The position numbers and the translations under genes were made by a program. 64,000 bases of DNA from Pseudophaeobacter leonis (lineage in GTDB: Bacteria; Pseudomonadota; Alphaproteobacteria; Rhodobacterales; Rhodobacteraceae), in contig NZ_MWVJ01000005.1 of the NCBI RefSeq assembly GCF_002087335.1, positions 62,001-126,000 of the forward strand, in the 5' to 3' direction. The notes beneath the pieces are model-generated. The model was not told the origin of the DNA. It was given only the letters and a program-made list of their open reading frames with translations, and did not search any database. This document shows, in pieces, positions 29,262-37,538 of the stretch; within the stretch, counting starts at the first letter, position 1; every line of letters starts with the position of its first letter.

Positions 29262-29346
29262 GGGGCTCCCGCCCGTCTCGGGGTGTTTTGTCAAAACCCC
29301 CTCGCCCCTTGGGCCCAGCGCCGCGCTTTCGCGCGGCGCTGGGCCC
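29262..29346 (-). repeat. Dispersed two-hairpin repeat, copy C, with a 36-nt perfect palindrome
   Basis: Read on the minus strand it is hairpin 1, then GGGCCCAAGGGG, then hairpin 2 (GGGGGTTTTG paired with CAAAACACCCC), then GACGGGCGGGAGCCCCC. Hairpin 1 here extends to a perfect 16-bp stem (GGGCCCAGCGCCGCGC, 4-nt loop) at 29311-29346. It starts seven bases after the sulfatase stop and could end transcription, although no T run follows. No gene lies between it and the GntR gene. Confidence 0.75.
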
Positions 29347-29539
29347 AAACCCGCCAAGGCTTGGCCAGCAAAGCTGGAAAAGCCTGCGGGAGCGGGAGAA
29401 TTTGGCTGGCTGGAGCAGGGAGGGTGGCTTTCTGCCCGCTATGCGTGCAGGGATCAGGCGCATTTGTTGCCTTGGGCTGTCTCGCTGCTTATGGTGACGG
29501 AAAATCAGATAGCAAGAACAAACAGCAGGGTGCAGGGCA

Positions 29540-30190
29540 GTGGCAGGGCAGACAGAAGGGCTATTGAACGCGATCCTTCAAGATATTGACGCCGGGCAGC
29601 TGAACCCGGGCGATATGCTGGACGAGGCAGGGCTGGCGGCACGCCACGGGGTGTCGCGCACCCCCATCCGCGAGGTCTTTATCCAGCTTGAGGTCGCGGG
29701 CCTCATTCGCCGCCTGCCGCGCAAGGGCGCGGTTTTGTTCAAACCGACGCTGGAAGAGTTTCTCGCTATTCTGGAGGTCCATGCCCAGCTGGAAGGGCAG
29801 GCCGCTGGTCTGGCCGCGCGCCGTATGACGCCTGAACAGGCTGCGGAGCTGGAACAGATCGTGCAGGCCTGTGAGAGGCATGCGGCAGAGAAGGGGGATG
29901 CGGATCCGGACGGATACTATCAGCTGAACCTGCGCTTTCACGGTGCCGTGGCCATGGGGGCGGGCAACCCGTTTCTGGTCGAGATGATCAAGACCAATGC
30001 CCGCAAGCTGATGGCCTACTATCGGGCGCGCTATAAGTACCCCGGATCAATCCAACAATCGGCCAGTGAGCACCGCGACATTGCCGAGCTGATCTTTGCC
30101 CATGACCGCGACGCGGCTGAGGCGCGTATGGCAAGCCATGTGCAGTTTGATCAGGTGACGGTGATGGACCTGCTGGCCGCCCTTGGCTGA
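29540..30190 (+). CDS. GntR family transcriptional regulator (FCD domain, FadR type)
   Basis: This 216-residue regulator has an N-terminal winged helix (residues about 5-65: LLNAILQDIDAGQLNPGDML, LAARHGVSRTPIREVFIQLEVAGLI) and a C-terminal all-helical FCD ligand domain. The FCD domain shows LNLRFHGAVA and SASEHRDIAELI, whose Asp and His residues could bind metal or carboxylate ligands. The given start is a GTG at 29540. An ATG at 29491 (MVTENQIARTNS) in another frame looks like a natural start too and would need a frame correction. It follows the sulfatase and probably controls it or the divergent genes; this is inference from position. Confidence 0.85.
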   Translation: MAGQTEGLLNAILQDIDAGQLNPGDMLDEAGLAARHGVSRTPIREVFIQLEVAGLIRRLPRKGAVLFKPTLEEFLAILEVHAQLEGQAAGLAARRMTPEQAAELEQIVQACERHAAEKGDADPDGYYQLNLRFHGAVAMGAGNPFLVEMIKTNARKLMAYYRARYKYPGSIQQSASEHRDIAELIFAHDRDAAEARMASHVQFDQVTVMDLLAALG

Positions 30191-30241
30191 GGCCACATAT
30201 TCAGTGCAGGACGCTTGCGGCAATGACCGCCACTGTTTAAC

Positions 30242-30946
30242 CTATTTAGCCTGCTCAAAGAACTGCGCCAGGGCTGTGGCAAAGGCAGCCTGATCGGCGG
30301 GCTCCTCAAGGCTGTTGACCGCCTGCCTGTAGAGGCTTTCTCCCAAACTGGGGTGCATTTCTTCCGTGAGGGCGGCGATAAAGCCAGGGCTCATTTCTGG
30401 ATGGCGCTGCGTCGTCCAGATGTGGCGACCAATGGTGAACCCGGCGTTCAGCTCAGTGCTGCGGGCCACCTCCTGCGCCTGCGGTGGGATCTTGTCGACG
30501 CATTCGCTGTGAGAGCCATAAAGTCTGAGGTCTTGCGGCAGGTCCGGCGCCCAGGGCAGGGGCGTGGTGATCTGATTATGTATCAGGCCATGTACCCAGC
30601 CAGCGGGGTTCTGCGCCACGCTTCCCCCCCGGGCAAGCGCGATGGCCTGATGGCCAAAACAGGCCCCAAACAGCGGCAATTGCGCCTGATCCATCGCGCG
30701 GATCAAAACCAGTAAAGGCTCGATCCAGGGCAGGTCACTGCGACTTGAGGCGGGGCTGCCCGTAATGATTACGCCATCAAAGGCGCTGATATCTTGCGGG
30801 AACGCGCCCTCATTCAACTGAAATACCGATGTGTGCCAGTCTGGCCGCGCCATCTGCACAAGACGGGTGAATTTTTCACCATCAAACGGATGTGCCGCTG
30901 CAAAGGCGCTGTTGTCCGTGTTGGTGACCAGGATGGCGAGATGCAT
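30242..30946 (-). CDS. Type 1 glutamine amidotransferase
   Basis: This 234-residue class I glutamine amidotransferase domain protein is stand-alone. The nucleophile cysteine is in FGACFGHQAIALARGG near residue 95, and the catalytic His-Glu pair is in WTTQRHPEMSP near 183. The oxyanion strand is VIITGSPASS near 60. It is closer to the GuaA/YfeJ-like group than to PuuD-type gamma-glutamyl-GABA hydrolases, but a hydrolase of gamma-glutamyl amines remains possible given the glutamine-synthetase-like ligase nearby. Transcribed away from the P450 gene, it shares a 78-bp AT-rich promoter region with it. Confidence 0.8.
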   Translation of the reverse strand: MHLAILVTNTDNSAFAAAHPFDGEKFTRLVQMARPDWHTSVFQLNEGAFPQDISAFDGVIITGSPASSRSDLPWIEPLLVLIRAMDQAQLPLFGACFGHQAIALARGGSVAQNPAGWVHGLIHNQITTPLPWAPDLPQDLRLYGSHSECVDKIPPQAQEVARSTELNAGFTIGRHIWTTQRHPEMSPGFIAALTEEMHPSLGESLYRQAVNSLEEPADQAAFATALAQFFEQAK

Positions 30947-30977
30947 GTCTGACTCGTGAGTTTTATGTTTACATATT

Positions 30978-30996
30978 TATACTCTTACTTAGTATA
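30978..30996. promoter_or_regulatory. Palindrome in the divergent amidotransferase-P450 promoter region
   Basis: TATACT-N7-AGTATA is a perfect 6-bp-arm inverted repeat in the unusually AT-rich 78-bp gap between the divergent amidotransferase and P450 starts. It suits a dimeric repressor such as a GntR protein; the adjacent GntR gene is the obvious candidate, which is unproven. Confidence 0.5.
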
Positions 30997-31024
30997 CATA
31001 AAGAATGTATTCGGGAAGCCCATT

Positions 31025-32283
31025 ATGACCATCTGGACACCACAGGATGACGGCCACGCCGACCTTGCCAGTCATGACACCTTTGCCATGGGCGCGCCGC
31101 ACAATACCTTTGCCCGGCTGCGTCGCGACGACCCGCTGCACTGGACTGAATACGCTGGCGGTGAAAACTTTTGGTCGGTGACCCGCTATGACGACATCAT
31201 CCAGATGAACAAGAACACCGAGGTGTTCTCCTCGGCGCGTGGCATTCGCATGGAAGATCAGAGCTATGAGGAATATCTGGCGCGACGCACCTTTCAGGAG
31301 ACCGACCCGCCAGAGCATTCCAAGGTGCGCATGAAGCTGATGCGGGCGTTTTCTAAAACCAGCATGGCGCAGTATGAACAAGAGATCCGCGACATCTGTG
31401 GCGAGATTTTGGATTCGGTGCTGGAGCAGGGCAGCTTTGACGCCACCAAGGAAATCGCCAGGCAACTGCCGATGCGGATGCTGGGGCGGGTTGTGGGACT
31501 GCCGGAGGCGGATTTGCCCTGGCTGGTGGAAAAGGCGACGCACTGATCGCCAATACCGACCCGGATTTCACCTCGCATGTGATGGACAAACTGCAGACGG
31601 ATGAGTTCCGCCTGATGCCTTTTAACTCTCCTGCCGGTGCCGAACTATACCTCTATGCTAGGGATCTGATGGCCGACAAAGCCCGCAGAGGCGACACGGC
31701 TGGTGTGCTCAATATGATCTTAGAGCCGGCCAAGGATGGCTCGGAAATATCCGAGACGGAGTTTCGCAATTTCTTTTGCCTGCTGGTGGCGGCGGGCAAT
31801 GACACCACCCGCTATTCCATTGCCGCCGGCATTCAGGCGCTGTGTCATCAGCCGGAATTGTTGGCGCAGATGCAGGCAGGTGGTGCGGTCTGGGAGACGG
31901 CGGCGGATGAGATCATTCGCTGGGCGACGCCTGCGATCTATTTCCGCCGCACCGCGACGCGGGATGTCGAGATGCATGACAAGCTGATCCGGGCTGGCGA
32001 CAAGCTGCTCTATTGGTTTATTTCCGCCAACCGTGACGACAGTTACTTTGACGACGCTTTCCGGGTGGGCCTGATGCGCAACCCCAACCGGCATCTGGCC
32101 TTTGGCCAGTTTGGCCCGCATGTCGGCCTGGGCATGTGGCTGGCCCGGCTGGAAGTCACGGTGCTGTTTCAGGAGTTGGCCAAACGGATCAGCCATATCG
32201 AGGCCTCGGGGCCGCAGAAGTTTCTGCGCTCTAACTTTGTCGGCGGCATCAAAGAGCTGCCGGTGCGTGTCACCCCAAGATGA
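31025..32283 (+). pseudogene. Cytochrome P450 (frameshifted, heme cysteine replaced)
   Basis: This is a soluble bacterial class I P450 of about 419 residues when one G is restored near 31535. The start is MTIWTPQDDGHADL at 31025. The I-helix oxygen motif LLVAAGNDTTRYS and the K-helix EIIRW (ExxR) are present. The heme loop reads RHLAFGQFGPHVGLGMWLARLEV, whereas family members have FGxGxHxCxG. The thiolate cysteine is therefore a glycine (GGC where TGC is expected), and the preceding conserved Gly is Phe. With both changes the product should not bind heme normally. The redox partner is not in the window. Confidence 0.82.
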
Positions 32284-32370
32284 AGCCGTGCAATATTCAG
32301 ACAGGACCGACAGGCGTGGTCTATGCTAGAAACGCCTGTCAGGATTTTTGCCTACAGCCATTTTGCCAGT

Positions 32371-32420
32371 CCAGATCTGTCCTGATTTGGCCTGATCTGG
32401 CCCGATTTGGAAGGATTTGA
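32371..32420. repeat. Tandem array, five 10-bp units ahead of the glutamine-synthetase-like gene
   Basis: Five 10-bp units with consensus CCTGATTTGG fill 32371-32420 between the P450 stop and the next start. The last, AAGGATTTGA, supplies the AAGGA that can serve as ribosome binding site for the ATG at 32424. Repeat copy number could therefore change spacing or leader length but not the start. Confidence 0.8.
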
Positions 32421-32423
32421 GCC

Positions 32424-33713
32424 ATGAAGACCCGCCTGCGTGCGATGTTCTGCGACCACCTCAGCATTATGCGGGGGAAATATCTGCCCAACGCAAAGAT
32501 TGGCGATGATGGCACCCGGTTTTGCCGCTCGGTCTTTGGCACCCACTATGATCGCGATCTGCTGGATGCGCCGGGCTCGATGGTGAAACAGGGGATGCCG
32601 GATATGGAGCTGAAGTGGCAGCACGATGATATTCGTGACAGCTGGCATGCCTCGACCAAGGTGGTGCTGGGGGATCTGTATGATGTGGATGGCGCGCCCT
32701 TGTCGCTGTGCCCGCGCGGCGCGCTCAAACGGGCGGTCGCAGGCTGGCAGGCGCGCGGGCTGAGCCCAAAAGTCGGGATCGAGCTGGAAGCCTATGCGCT
32801 GCAGGCGGATGATCGGGGTCGATTGATGCCTTATGACGCGCCGGGGGGCGTGGTCTATGGCACCGGGCCTTTTGCTGATCCCTTGCGGTTTAATGACCGG
32901 ATCTGGGCTATGGCGGATGAGATGGGCTTTTCGCTGGATATGATCACGGCGGAATTCGACAGCCCGCAGTTTGAATACACCCTGACCTTTGCTGATGCGG
33001 TCAAGGCGGTGGATGACATTGTGCTGTTCCGTCTGATGGCGCGTGAGATCGCGCTGGAATATGGCATTGTTCTTTCCTTCATGCCCAAACCCATCGCCGA
33101 GGCCGGTGGCTCTGGCATGCATATCAATTTTTCATTTGTCGATGAGGCCGGCGGCAATGCGCTGTCTTCGGGGCCGCGCGGTGGCCCTGAACATATGAAT
33201 GATCTGGCACGCGGCTGTCTGGCGGGGGTCTTGCATCACCACAAGGGGCTGGCCGGGCTGATTGCCCCAACGGCCAACAGCTATATGCGGCTGCAGCCGG
33301 GGTCTTTGTCGGGCTATTGGCAGAATTGGGGCGGGGATCACCGCAATGTGACGACACGGATCAGCTCGGAAGGTGGCGCCAAAGCGCGGCTTGAGCATCG
33401 CATGGCGGATGCCTCGTCCAATCCCTACACTGCCGTGGCGGCGGTGCTGCAGGCGTCCTTGCTGGGGGTGGAGAAAGGGTATCAGCTGCCGCCGATGGAG
33501 ACTGGCGATGGGTTTGACCGTACGGATGCGCGTGAGGGCACCGCGATTGATCTCAAAGGGGCCGTGGCAGATCTGGAACGCGATACGATTCTGGGCGAGG
33601 CCGTGGGTGCGGATCTTGTGGCCAACCACGCGTTTATGAAGCGCAAAGAGGTGCGCAAAACACGGGACCTGGAAGGCGACGGCATGCGGGATTTCTATGT
33701 TCATTTTATTTAA
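32424..33713 (+). CDS. Glutamine synthetase family protein (gamma-glutamyl-amine ligase type)
   Basis: This 429-residue GS-fold ligase joins glutamate to ammonia or to an amine with ATP. Recognisable parts are GIELEAYAL (metal-binding glutamates), GGSGMHINFSFVDEAGGNA (the HIN/S loop), LAGLIAPTANSYMRLQPGSLSGYWQNWGGDHRNVTTRI and EHRMADASSNPYTAVAAVLQASL. It lacks the adenylylation-site region of GlnA and is shorter, so a PuuA/GlnA3-like gamma-glutamylpolyamine or related ligase is more likely than central GS. The start ATG follows AAGGATTTGAGCC. A class III aminotransferase converges on it from the other strand. Confidence 0.85.
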   Translation: MKTRLRAMFCDHLSIMRGKYLPNAKIGDDGTRFCRSVFGTHYDRDLLDAPGSMVKQGMPDMELKWQHDDIRDSWHASTKVVLGDLYDVDGAPLSLCPRGALKRAVAGWQARGLSPKVGIELEAYALQADDRGRLMPYDAPGGVVYGTGPFADPLRFNDRIWAMADEMGFSLDMITAEFDSPQFEYTLTFADAVKAVDDIVLFRLMAREIALEYGIVLSFMPKPIAEAGGSGMHINFSFVDEAGGNALSSGPRGGPEHMNDLARGCLAGVLHHHKGLAGLIAPTANSYMRLQPGSLSGYWQNWGGDHRNVTTRISSEGGAKARLEHRMADASSNPYTAVAAVLQASLLGVEKGYQLPPMETGDGFDRTDAREGTAIDLKGAVADLERDTILGEAVGADLVANHAFMKRKEVRKTRDLEGDGMRDFYVHFI

Positions 33714-33720
33714 CGAAGCA

Positions 33721-33760
33721 GTCCGCTAGTCCGCTAGTCCGTTAGTTCGCCAATCTGCTA
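33721..33760. repeat. Tandem array, five 8-bp units after the GS-like gene
   Basis: GTCCGCTA occurs twice exactly and three times with one to three changes, starting eight bases after the stop. The stretch 33714-34136 between the two convergent genes holds only this array and the hairpin group at 34020-34115; I see no gene in it. Confidence 0.75.
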
Positions 33761-34019
33761 TTTTTCCAGTCAGTCTGCAGTCCGCCAGAGCCGGGCGCGC
33801 TTTGTGGTTTTATCAGGTTTCGAGTGCGGCTACGTCCCGCAAGATCGACTGCTGTGCATTCTGGAATGATGCCTGGGCGTGATCGGGGTGCATTGTGGAT
33901 GGTGGTCGTGGTGGGAGCAGCCAAAGACTGGTCAGCCAATTGGGGCGCTCACACCGAAAAAGTCAGTGTGCATCGCAATCAACTGAGGGTCTACTACCCG
34001 GCCTCCGGATTTCGCTGCC

Positions 34020-34115
34020 GCGCCGCGTCAGCGGCGCTACGAGAGGCAGCGGGCCCGAAGCATTTGCTTCGGGCCCGCCATGGTATCTGGTGGCAGCCGA
34101 CCAAAGGTCGGCTGC
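34020..34115. repeat. Group of three strong hairpins between convergent genes
   Basis: The stems are GCGCCGC/GCGGCGC (34020-34037), the 13-bp GCGGGCCCGAAGC with loop ATTT (34049-34078), and GCAGCCGACC-AAA-GGTCGGCTGC (34093-34115). The last lies 21 bp beyond the aminotransferase stop and could work as a transcription barrier in both directions. No T run follows, so it is not a canonical terminator. Confidence 0.65.
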
Positions 34116-34136
34116 GGTCGGCGCTTGCTGCCGGGT

Positions 34137-35492
34137 TTAGCTTGCCGCCGCAAAGCCTGCTTCGAGCGCACGGAGAATGCCCTGGACGTCATCTTTAGTC
34201 AGAACCAGCGGTGGAGACAGGATGATGTTGGGGCCGGAAATCCGGACCATGGCGCCGTTGCGATAGGTCACCTCTTGCAGGCGGGCGATCGTCCGTTTGT
34301 CGGGGGCGGATTTGCTGGCGCGATCCGCCACCAATTCCATAGCACACATCAGGCCGTGGCCACCGCGCACATCCCCAATCAGCGCATGCCTTTCCTGCAG
34401 CGCCAACAAGCCCTGATGCAGCTCCTGACCGCGGGCCGCGGCATTCTCGGGCACATTCAGACGCTGTGTCTCCTGCAGGCAGGCCAGGGCCGCTGCTGCC
34501 CCGACGGGATGGCCGGAATAGGTATAGCCGTGGCCAATAGCGGCACGCCCACTCACGTCCTGCTCAAAAACCTCTGCCACGCTTTCGGCGATCATCACTG
34601 CACCAAAGGGAAAATAGCCATTGGTGATCGCCTTGGCGGTACACATGAAATCGGGCTGTACCCCCCAGTGGCGTGAACCGGTCCAGGACCCTGTTCGGCC
34701 AAAGGCAGTAATCACCTCATCCGCGATCAGCAAAATGCCATGTTTGCTGCAGATCTCGCGCACGCCGGGCATAAAGCTATGGTGCGGCGGGATCACGCCG
34801 CCAGCTCCCAGGATCGGCTCCATGATAAAGGCCGCAATGGTGCCTGCGCCCTGAAAGGCGATCTCATCCTCAAGGGCCTGCAGGCACAGCTGCGCCAGCC
34901 GCGCGGGGTCACTCTCGTTAAAGGGGTTGCGATAGGGGTAGGGCGCCGGGATATGGTGACAGCCGGGCAAGAGGGGTTCGTACTGGGTGCGGAAATTGGC
35001 ATTGCCATTCACTGACGCGCCGCCCATGTGGGTGCCGTGATAGCCCTTTTTCAGGCTGAGGAACTTGGTGCGCCCGGCCTCGCCGCGGATCTTGTGGTAC
35101 TGCCGCGCCAGACGCAGCGCAGTTTCCACCGAGTCCGAGCCCCCAGAGGTGAAAAAGGCGCGGCTGAGCCCGTCGGGGGCAAAAAAGTCGCGCAGCAGCT
35201 CTGCCAGCTGGATCACCTGATCATTTGTGGTGCCGCGAAAGGTGGAATAGTAGGGCAAAACATCCAGCTGGGCGGCAATGGCATCCTTGATCGGCTGGCA
35301 AGAGAACCCAAGGTTGACGTTCCACAGCCCGCCGACCGCATCAATCACCTCATGGCCATCGATATCGCTGATCCGCACGCCCTGGGCACCAGTGATGATC
35401 GCGGGCGGATTGGCCAGGCTGTCGGCGGGGTGCGCCATCGGGTGCCACAGGGACCTGGCGTTGTGTTCCTTGAGGAAATTGGCGTCTTTCAT
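34137..35492 (-). CDS. Class III (omega) aminotransferase
   Basis: This 451-residue PLP enzyme of fold I, class III, transfers the amino group of an amine or omega-amino acid, usually to pyruvate. The N-terminus HNARSLWHPMAHP is typical of polyamine/beta-alanine-pyruvate aminotransferases. Other marks are SGGSDSVETALRLARQYH (PLP phosphate), YHGTHMGGASVNG, IADEVITAFGRTG (the Asp contacting PLP) and the PLP lysine in CTAKAITNGYFPFGAV near residue 285. The IclR gene upstream (61-bp gap, same strand) may regulate it. Together with the GS-like ligase it suggests amine catabolism. Confidence 0.87.
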   Translation of the reverse strand: MKDANFLKEHNARSLWHPMAHPADSLANPPAIITGAQGVRISDIDGHEVIDAVGGLWNVNLGFSCQPIKDAIAAQLDVLPYYSTFRGTTNDQVIQLAELLRDFFAPDGLSRAFFTSGGSDSVETALRLARQYHKIRGEAGRTKFLSLKKGYHGTHMGGASVNGNANFRTQYEPLLPGCHHIPAPYPYRNPFNESDPARLAQLCLQALEDEIAFQGAGTIAAFIMEPILGAGGVIPPHHSFMPGVREICSKHGILLIADEVITAFGRTGSWTGSRHWGVQPDFMCTAKAITNGYFPFGAVMIAESVAEVFEQDVSGRAAIGHGYTYSGHPVGAAAALACLQETQRLNVPENAAARGQELHQGLLALQERHALIGDVRGGHGLMCAMELVADRASKSAPDKRTIARLQEVTYRNGAMVRISGPNIILSPPLVLTKDDVQGILRALEAGFAAAS

Positions 35493-35553
35493 CGACTAAA
35501 CTCCTGAGCGGGTCCGCGAGGGGACCTGGGTGTCTTGAGAGGCAAACGGGCCG

Positions 35554-36333
35554 TCACGGCGCATCAGCTTGTGGATAATCAGAGGGCGGGCTGCCACCGA
35601 TCCGATGGGTGAGGGCGGCGCCAGCCCGGCGCAGGGCGGCGCGGATGGTGTCTTGCTGCGCCTGCGACATGCGCGAGGCGGGCGCGGCCACTGCCAGCGC
35701 GCCCAGGGCTTTGTGGTCGGCACCAAAGATCGGCACAGCACAGGACTGCACTTCCAGCTCAAAACTGCCCAGGGTGTTGGAAATACCCGTCTCGCGCACC
35801 TCACGCAGCTTGACGCGCAGCACCTCCGGGTCGACCAGCGTCTTGCTGGTATGCGCTTTGAGAGGACGCGCAAGAACCGCATCGACAAAGCTGGGGTCGG
35901 CATAGGCAAGGATCGCGAGGCCCGAACTGGTGGCGTGATAGGTCACGGTCTGGGCATCCTCCATTGTCACCTTTGTGGCATGGCGTGGCGAGTAGGCATG
36001 GCTGAGGGTCTGCACCCAGCTGTCATGGCCCAGCGAGACATGGGCGGTCTCGCCGGTCTCGTCGCTCAGCTCCCGCAGGATCCGCCGCGACACAGACAGA
36101 ATCGGCGTTGAGGCCTCGCGCAGCGCCGCAAGGTGCAAAGCCTGCGGCCCAAGCCGGTATGCACGGTCGCCATCGCCCTGTTCCACGAACCCCGAATCCT
36201 GCAACTCTGCCATCAGGCGATAGACTGTCGCCTTGTTCATCCCAGAGAGACGCGTCAGGTCGCTCAAGCCGATTTCGCTCCTGTCGGGGGAGAAATAACT
36301 TAACAGTGAAAGGGCTTTACTGACAGTTCCCAT
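35554..36333 (-). CDS. IclR family transcriptional regulator
   Basis: This 259-residue regulator has an N-terminal winged helix (SKALSLLSYFSPDRSEIGLSDLTRLSGMNKATVYRLMAELQDSG, shown here as its key run SGMNKATVYRLMAEL near residues 30-44) and a C-terminal IclR effector domain containing DETGETAHVSLG, TSSGLAILAYAD and SCAVPIFGADHKALGALAVAAP. It is divergent from the tct operon, with a 173-bp intergenic region containing two palindromes. It may control that operon and the aminotransferase downstream; effector unknown. Start ATG at 36333. Confidence 0.88.
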   Translation of the reverse strand: MGTVSKALSLLSYFSPDRSEIGLSDLTRLSGMNKATVYRLMAELQDSGFVEQGDGDRAYRLGPQALHLAALREASTPILSVSRRILRELSDETGETAHVSLGHDSWVQTLSHAYSPRHATKVTMEDAQTVTYHATSSGLAILAYADPSFVDAVLARPLKAHTSKTLVDPEVLRVKLREVRETGISNTLGSFELEVQSCAVPIFGADHKALGALAVAAPASRMSQAQQDTIRAALRRAGAALTHRIGGSPPSDYPQADAP

Positions 36334-36408
36334 GCGCCGGTCCAGGCTCCATTTTGCTTAAAGACGGGGCATGGTTTTGCAAAAACATTCAGCCCGGTTG
36401 ATATTTTG

Positions 36409-36435
36409 TTGACAGATAAGCAGGTGGCCTGTCAA
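36409..36435. promoter_or_regulatory. Inverted repeat with TTGACA, upstream of the tct operon
   Basis: TTGACAG and CTGTCAA form 7-bp arms with a 13-bp spacer. The left arm is also a perfect -35 hexamer for tctC, with a weak AATCTA-like -10 about 19 bp later. A repressor bound here would cover the promoter. Confidence 0.5.
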
Positions 36436-36452
36436 TCTAAATTCAAACCAAC

Positions 36453-36469
36453 GGTTCAAAAAATGAACC
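36453..36469. promoter_or_regulatory. Putative IclR operator GGTTCA-N5-TGAACC
   Basis: A perfect 6-bp-arm palindrome lies 37 bp upstream of the TctC start and 119 bp upstream of the divergent iclR-type gene. Its GGTTC/GAACC arms resemble IclR-family operators in general. It is the most likely target of the adjacent IclR protein, by position. Confidence 0.6.
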
Positions 36470-36506
36470 AAGTAGCTGAGCCATCAGCATCAACCGGGAG
36501 ACTGAA

Positions 36507-37451
36507 ATGAAACTGACCCATCTCGTGAAAGGCGCCGCAGCGGCGGCGGCTCTTGGCCTCAGCGCCGTGGCTGCCCAGGCGGAATATCCAGAGAAGCCGG
36601 TGAACTTTATCGTGCCGTGGCCTCCGGGGGATCTGGAGGATGTGCTGACCCGGATGATCGCTGATGATTTTCAGGCGGAATATGGCGTGGCAGCTGCCGT
36701 GGTGAACAAGCCCGGCGGCGGTGGCGGTCCCTTTCCTGGTGCCATTGAGGTCGCCAATGCGGCGCCGGATGGCTACACGGTGGGGTCATTTGTGATTGGT
36801 GTACCGGTGATGGGGCAGCAGATCGACATCCCGCCACTGACCCCGGAAAAGTTCGACCCGCTGGGGATCTTTCTGACCTATCCCTTTGTGATCGCCACCT
36901 CGGCCGACGCGCCTTATTCCACGATGGCAGAGCTGGCAGCCCACGCCAAGGGGAACGATGTGGCGCTGGGGCATTTTGGCGATGTGCTGACCCCGACCCA
37001 GGTCACCAAGGCCTTTGCCAAGAACGCTGGCTTTGAATGGGGCTCGGATGCGGCCTTTGATGCGCTGGATTGCAACACGCTTGCCTCTGGCGATGCGGAT
37101 GTCATCAATACCACGCTGCGGCTGATCCTGCCCTGCCTGGATCAGGTCAAGGTGCTGGTCTCGATCACTGATGAGCGCATCCCGCTGGTGCCCGATGCAC
37201 CTGCCATTGGCGAGCTGGATGCCAGTCTGAACATCGCCCTGTGGAATGGGCTTTTTGTCACCAAAGACACGCCGCAGGATGTGCGCGACAAAATCATCGC
37301 CGTGGCTGAAAAGACCATGATGAGCGACCGGGCTCAGGCTGTGGCCAAGGAAACCGGGGCGCTGGTCTATTGGCAAAATGCCGGCGACAGCTCGGCGCGG
37401 GTGGCCACGGACATCGCGACCATGGCCAAAATCGGTGCCTTGCTGGACTAG
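36507..37451 (+). CDS. Tripartite tricarboxylate transporter substrate-binding protein (TctC/Bug family)
   Basis: This 314-residue periplasmic solute receptor starts with a signal peptide (KGAAAAAALGLSAVAAQA before EYPEKPVNFIVPWPPGD). The PWPPGD and NKPGGGGG segments and later NAAPDGYTVGSF are the family's ligand-binding loops. It binds a carboxylate (citrate, tartrate, aromatic acid and similar); the ligand here is unknown. A strong terminator-like hairpin follows at 37472, which would favour higher receptor than permease expression. First gene of the tct operon. Confidence 0.88.
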   Translation: MKLTHLVKGAAAAAALGLSAVAAQAEYPEKPVNFIVPWPPGDLEDVLTRMIADDFQAEYGVAAAVVNKPGGGGGPFPGAIEVANAAPDGYTVGSFVIGVPVMGQQIDIPPLTPEKFDPLGIFLTYPFVIATSADAPYSTMAELAAHAKGNDVALGHFGDVLTPTQVTKAFAKNAGFEWGSDAAFDALDCNTLASGDADVINTTLRLILPCLDQVKVLVSITDERIPLVPDAPAIGELDASLNIALWNGLFVTKDTPQDVRDKIIAVAEKTMMSDRAQAVAKETGALVYWQNAGDSSARVATDIATMAKIGALLD

Positions 37452-37471
37452 ATATCCTCTTTGTTGTTTTG

Positions 37472-37504
37472 CCGGGGCCATCCCTGGCCCCGGTGCCTCT
37501 TTTT
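37472..37504 (+). terminator. Terminator or attenuator between tctC and tctB
   Basis: CCGGGGCCA-TCCC-TGGCCCCGG is a perfect 9-bp stem followed by TGCCTCTTTTT. It lies between the receptor and membrane-subunit genes, a usual place for partial termination in transporter operons. Confidence 0.82.
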
Positions 37505-37538
37505 GCCTGAAAAGATCCCCTTCCATGACCAGCGAACC

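Noticed and set aside
33824-34198. 124-codon forward frame between the GS-like and aminotransferase genes
   Set aside because: It runs through the group of hairpins and into the antisense of the aminotransferase; composition is not protein-like.
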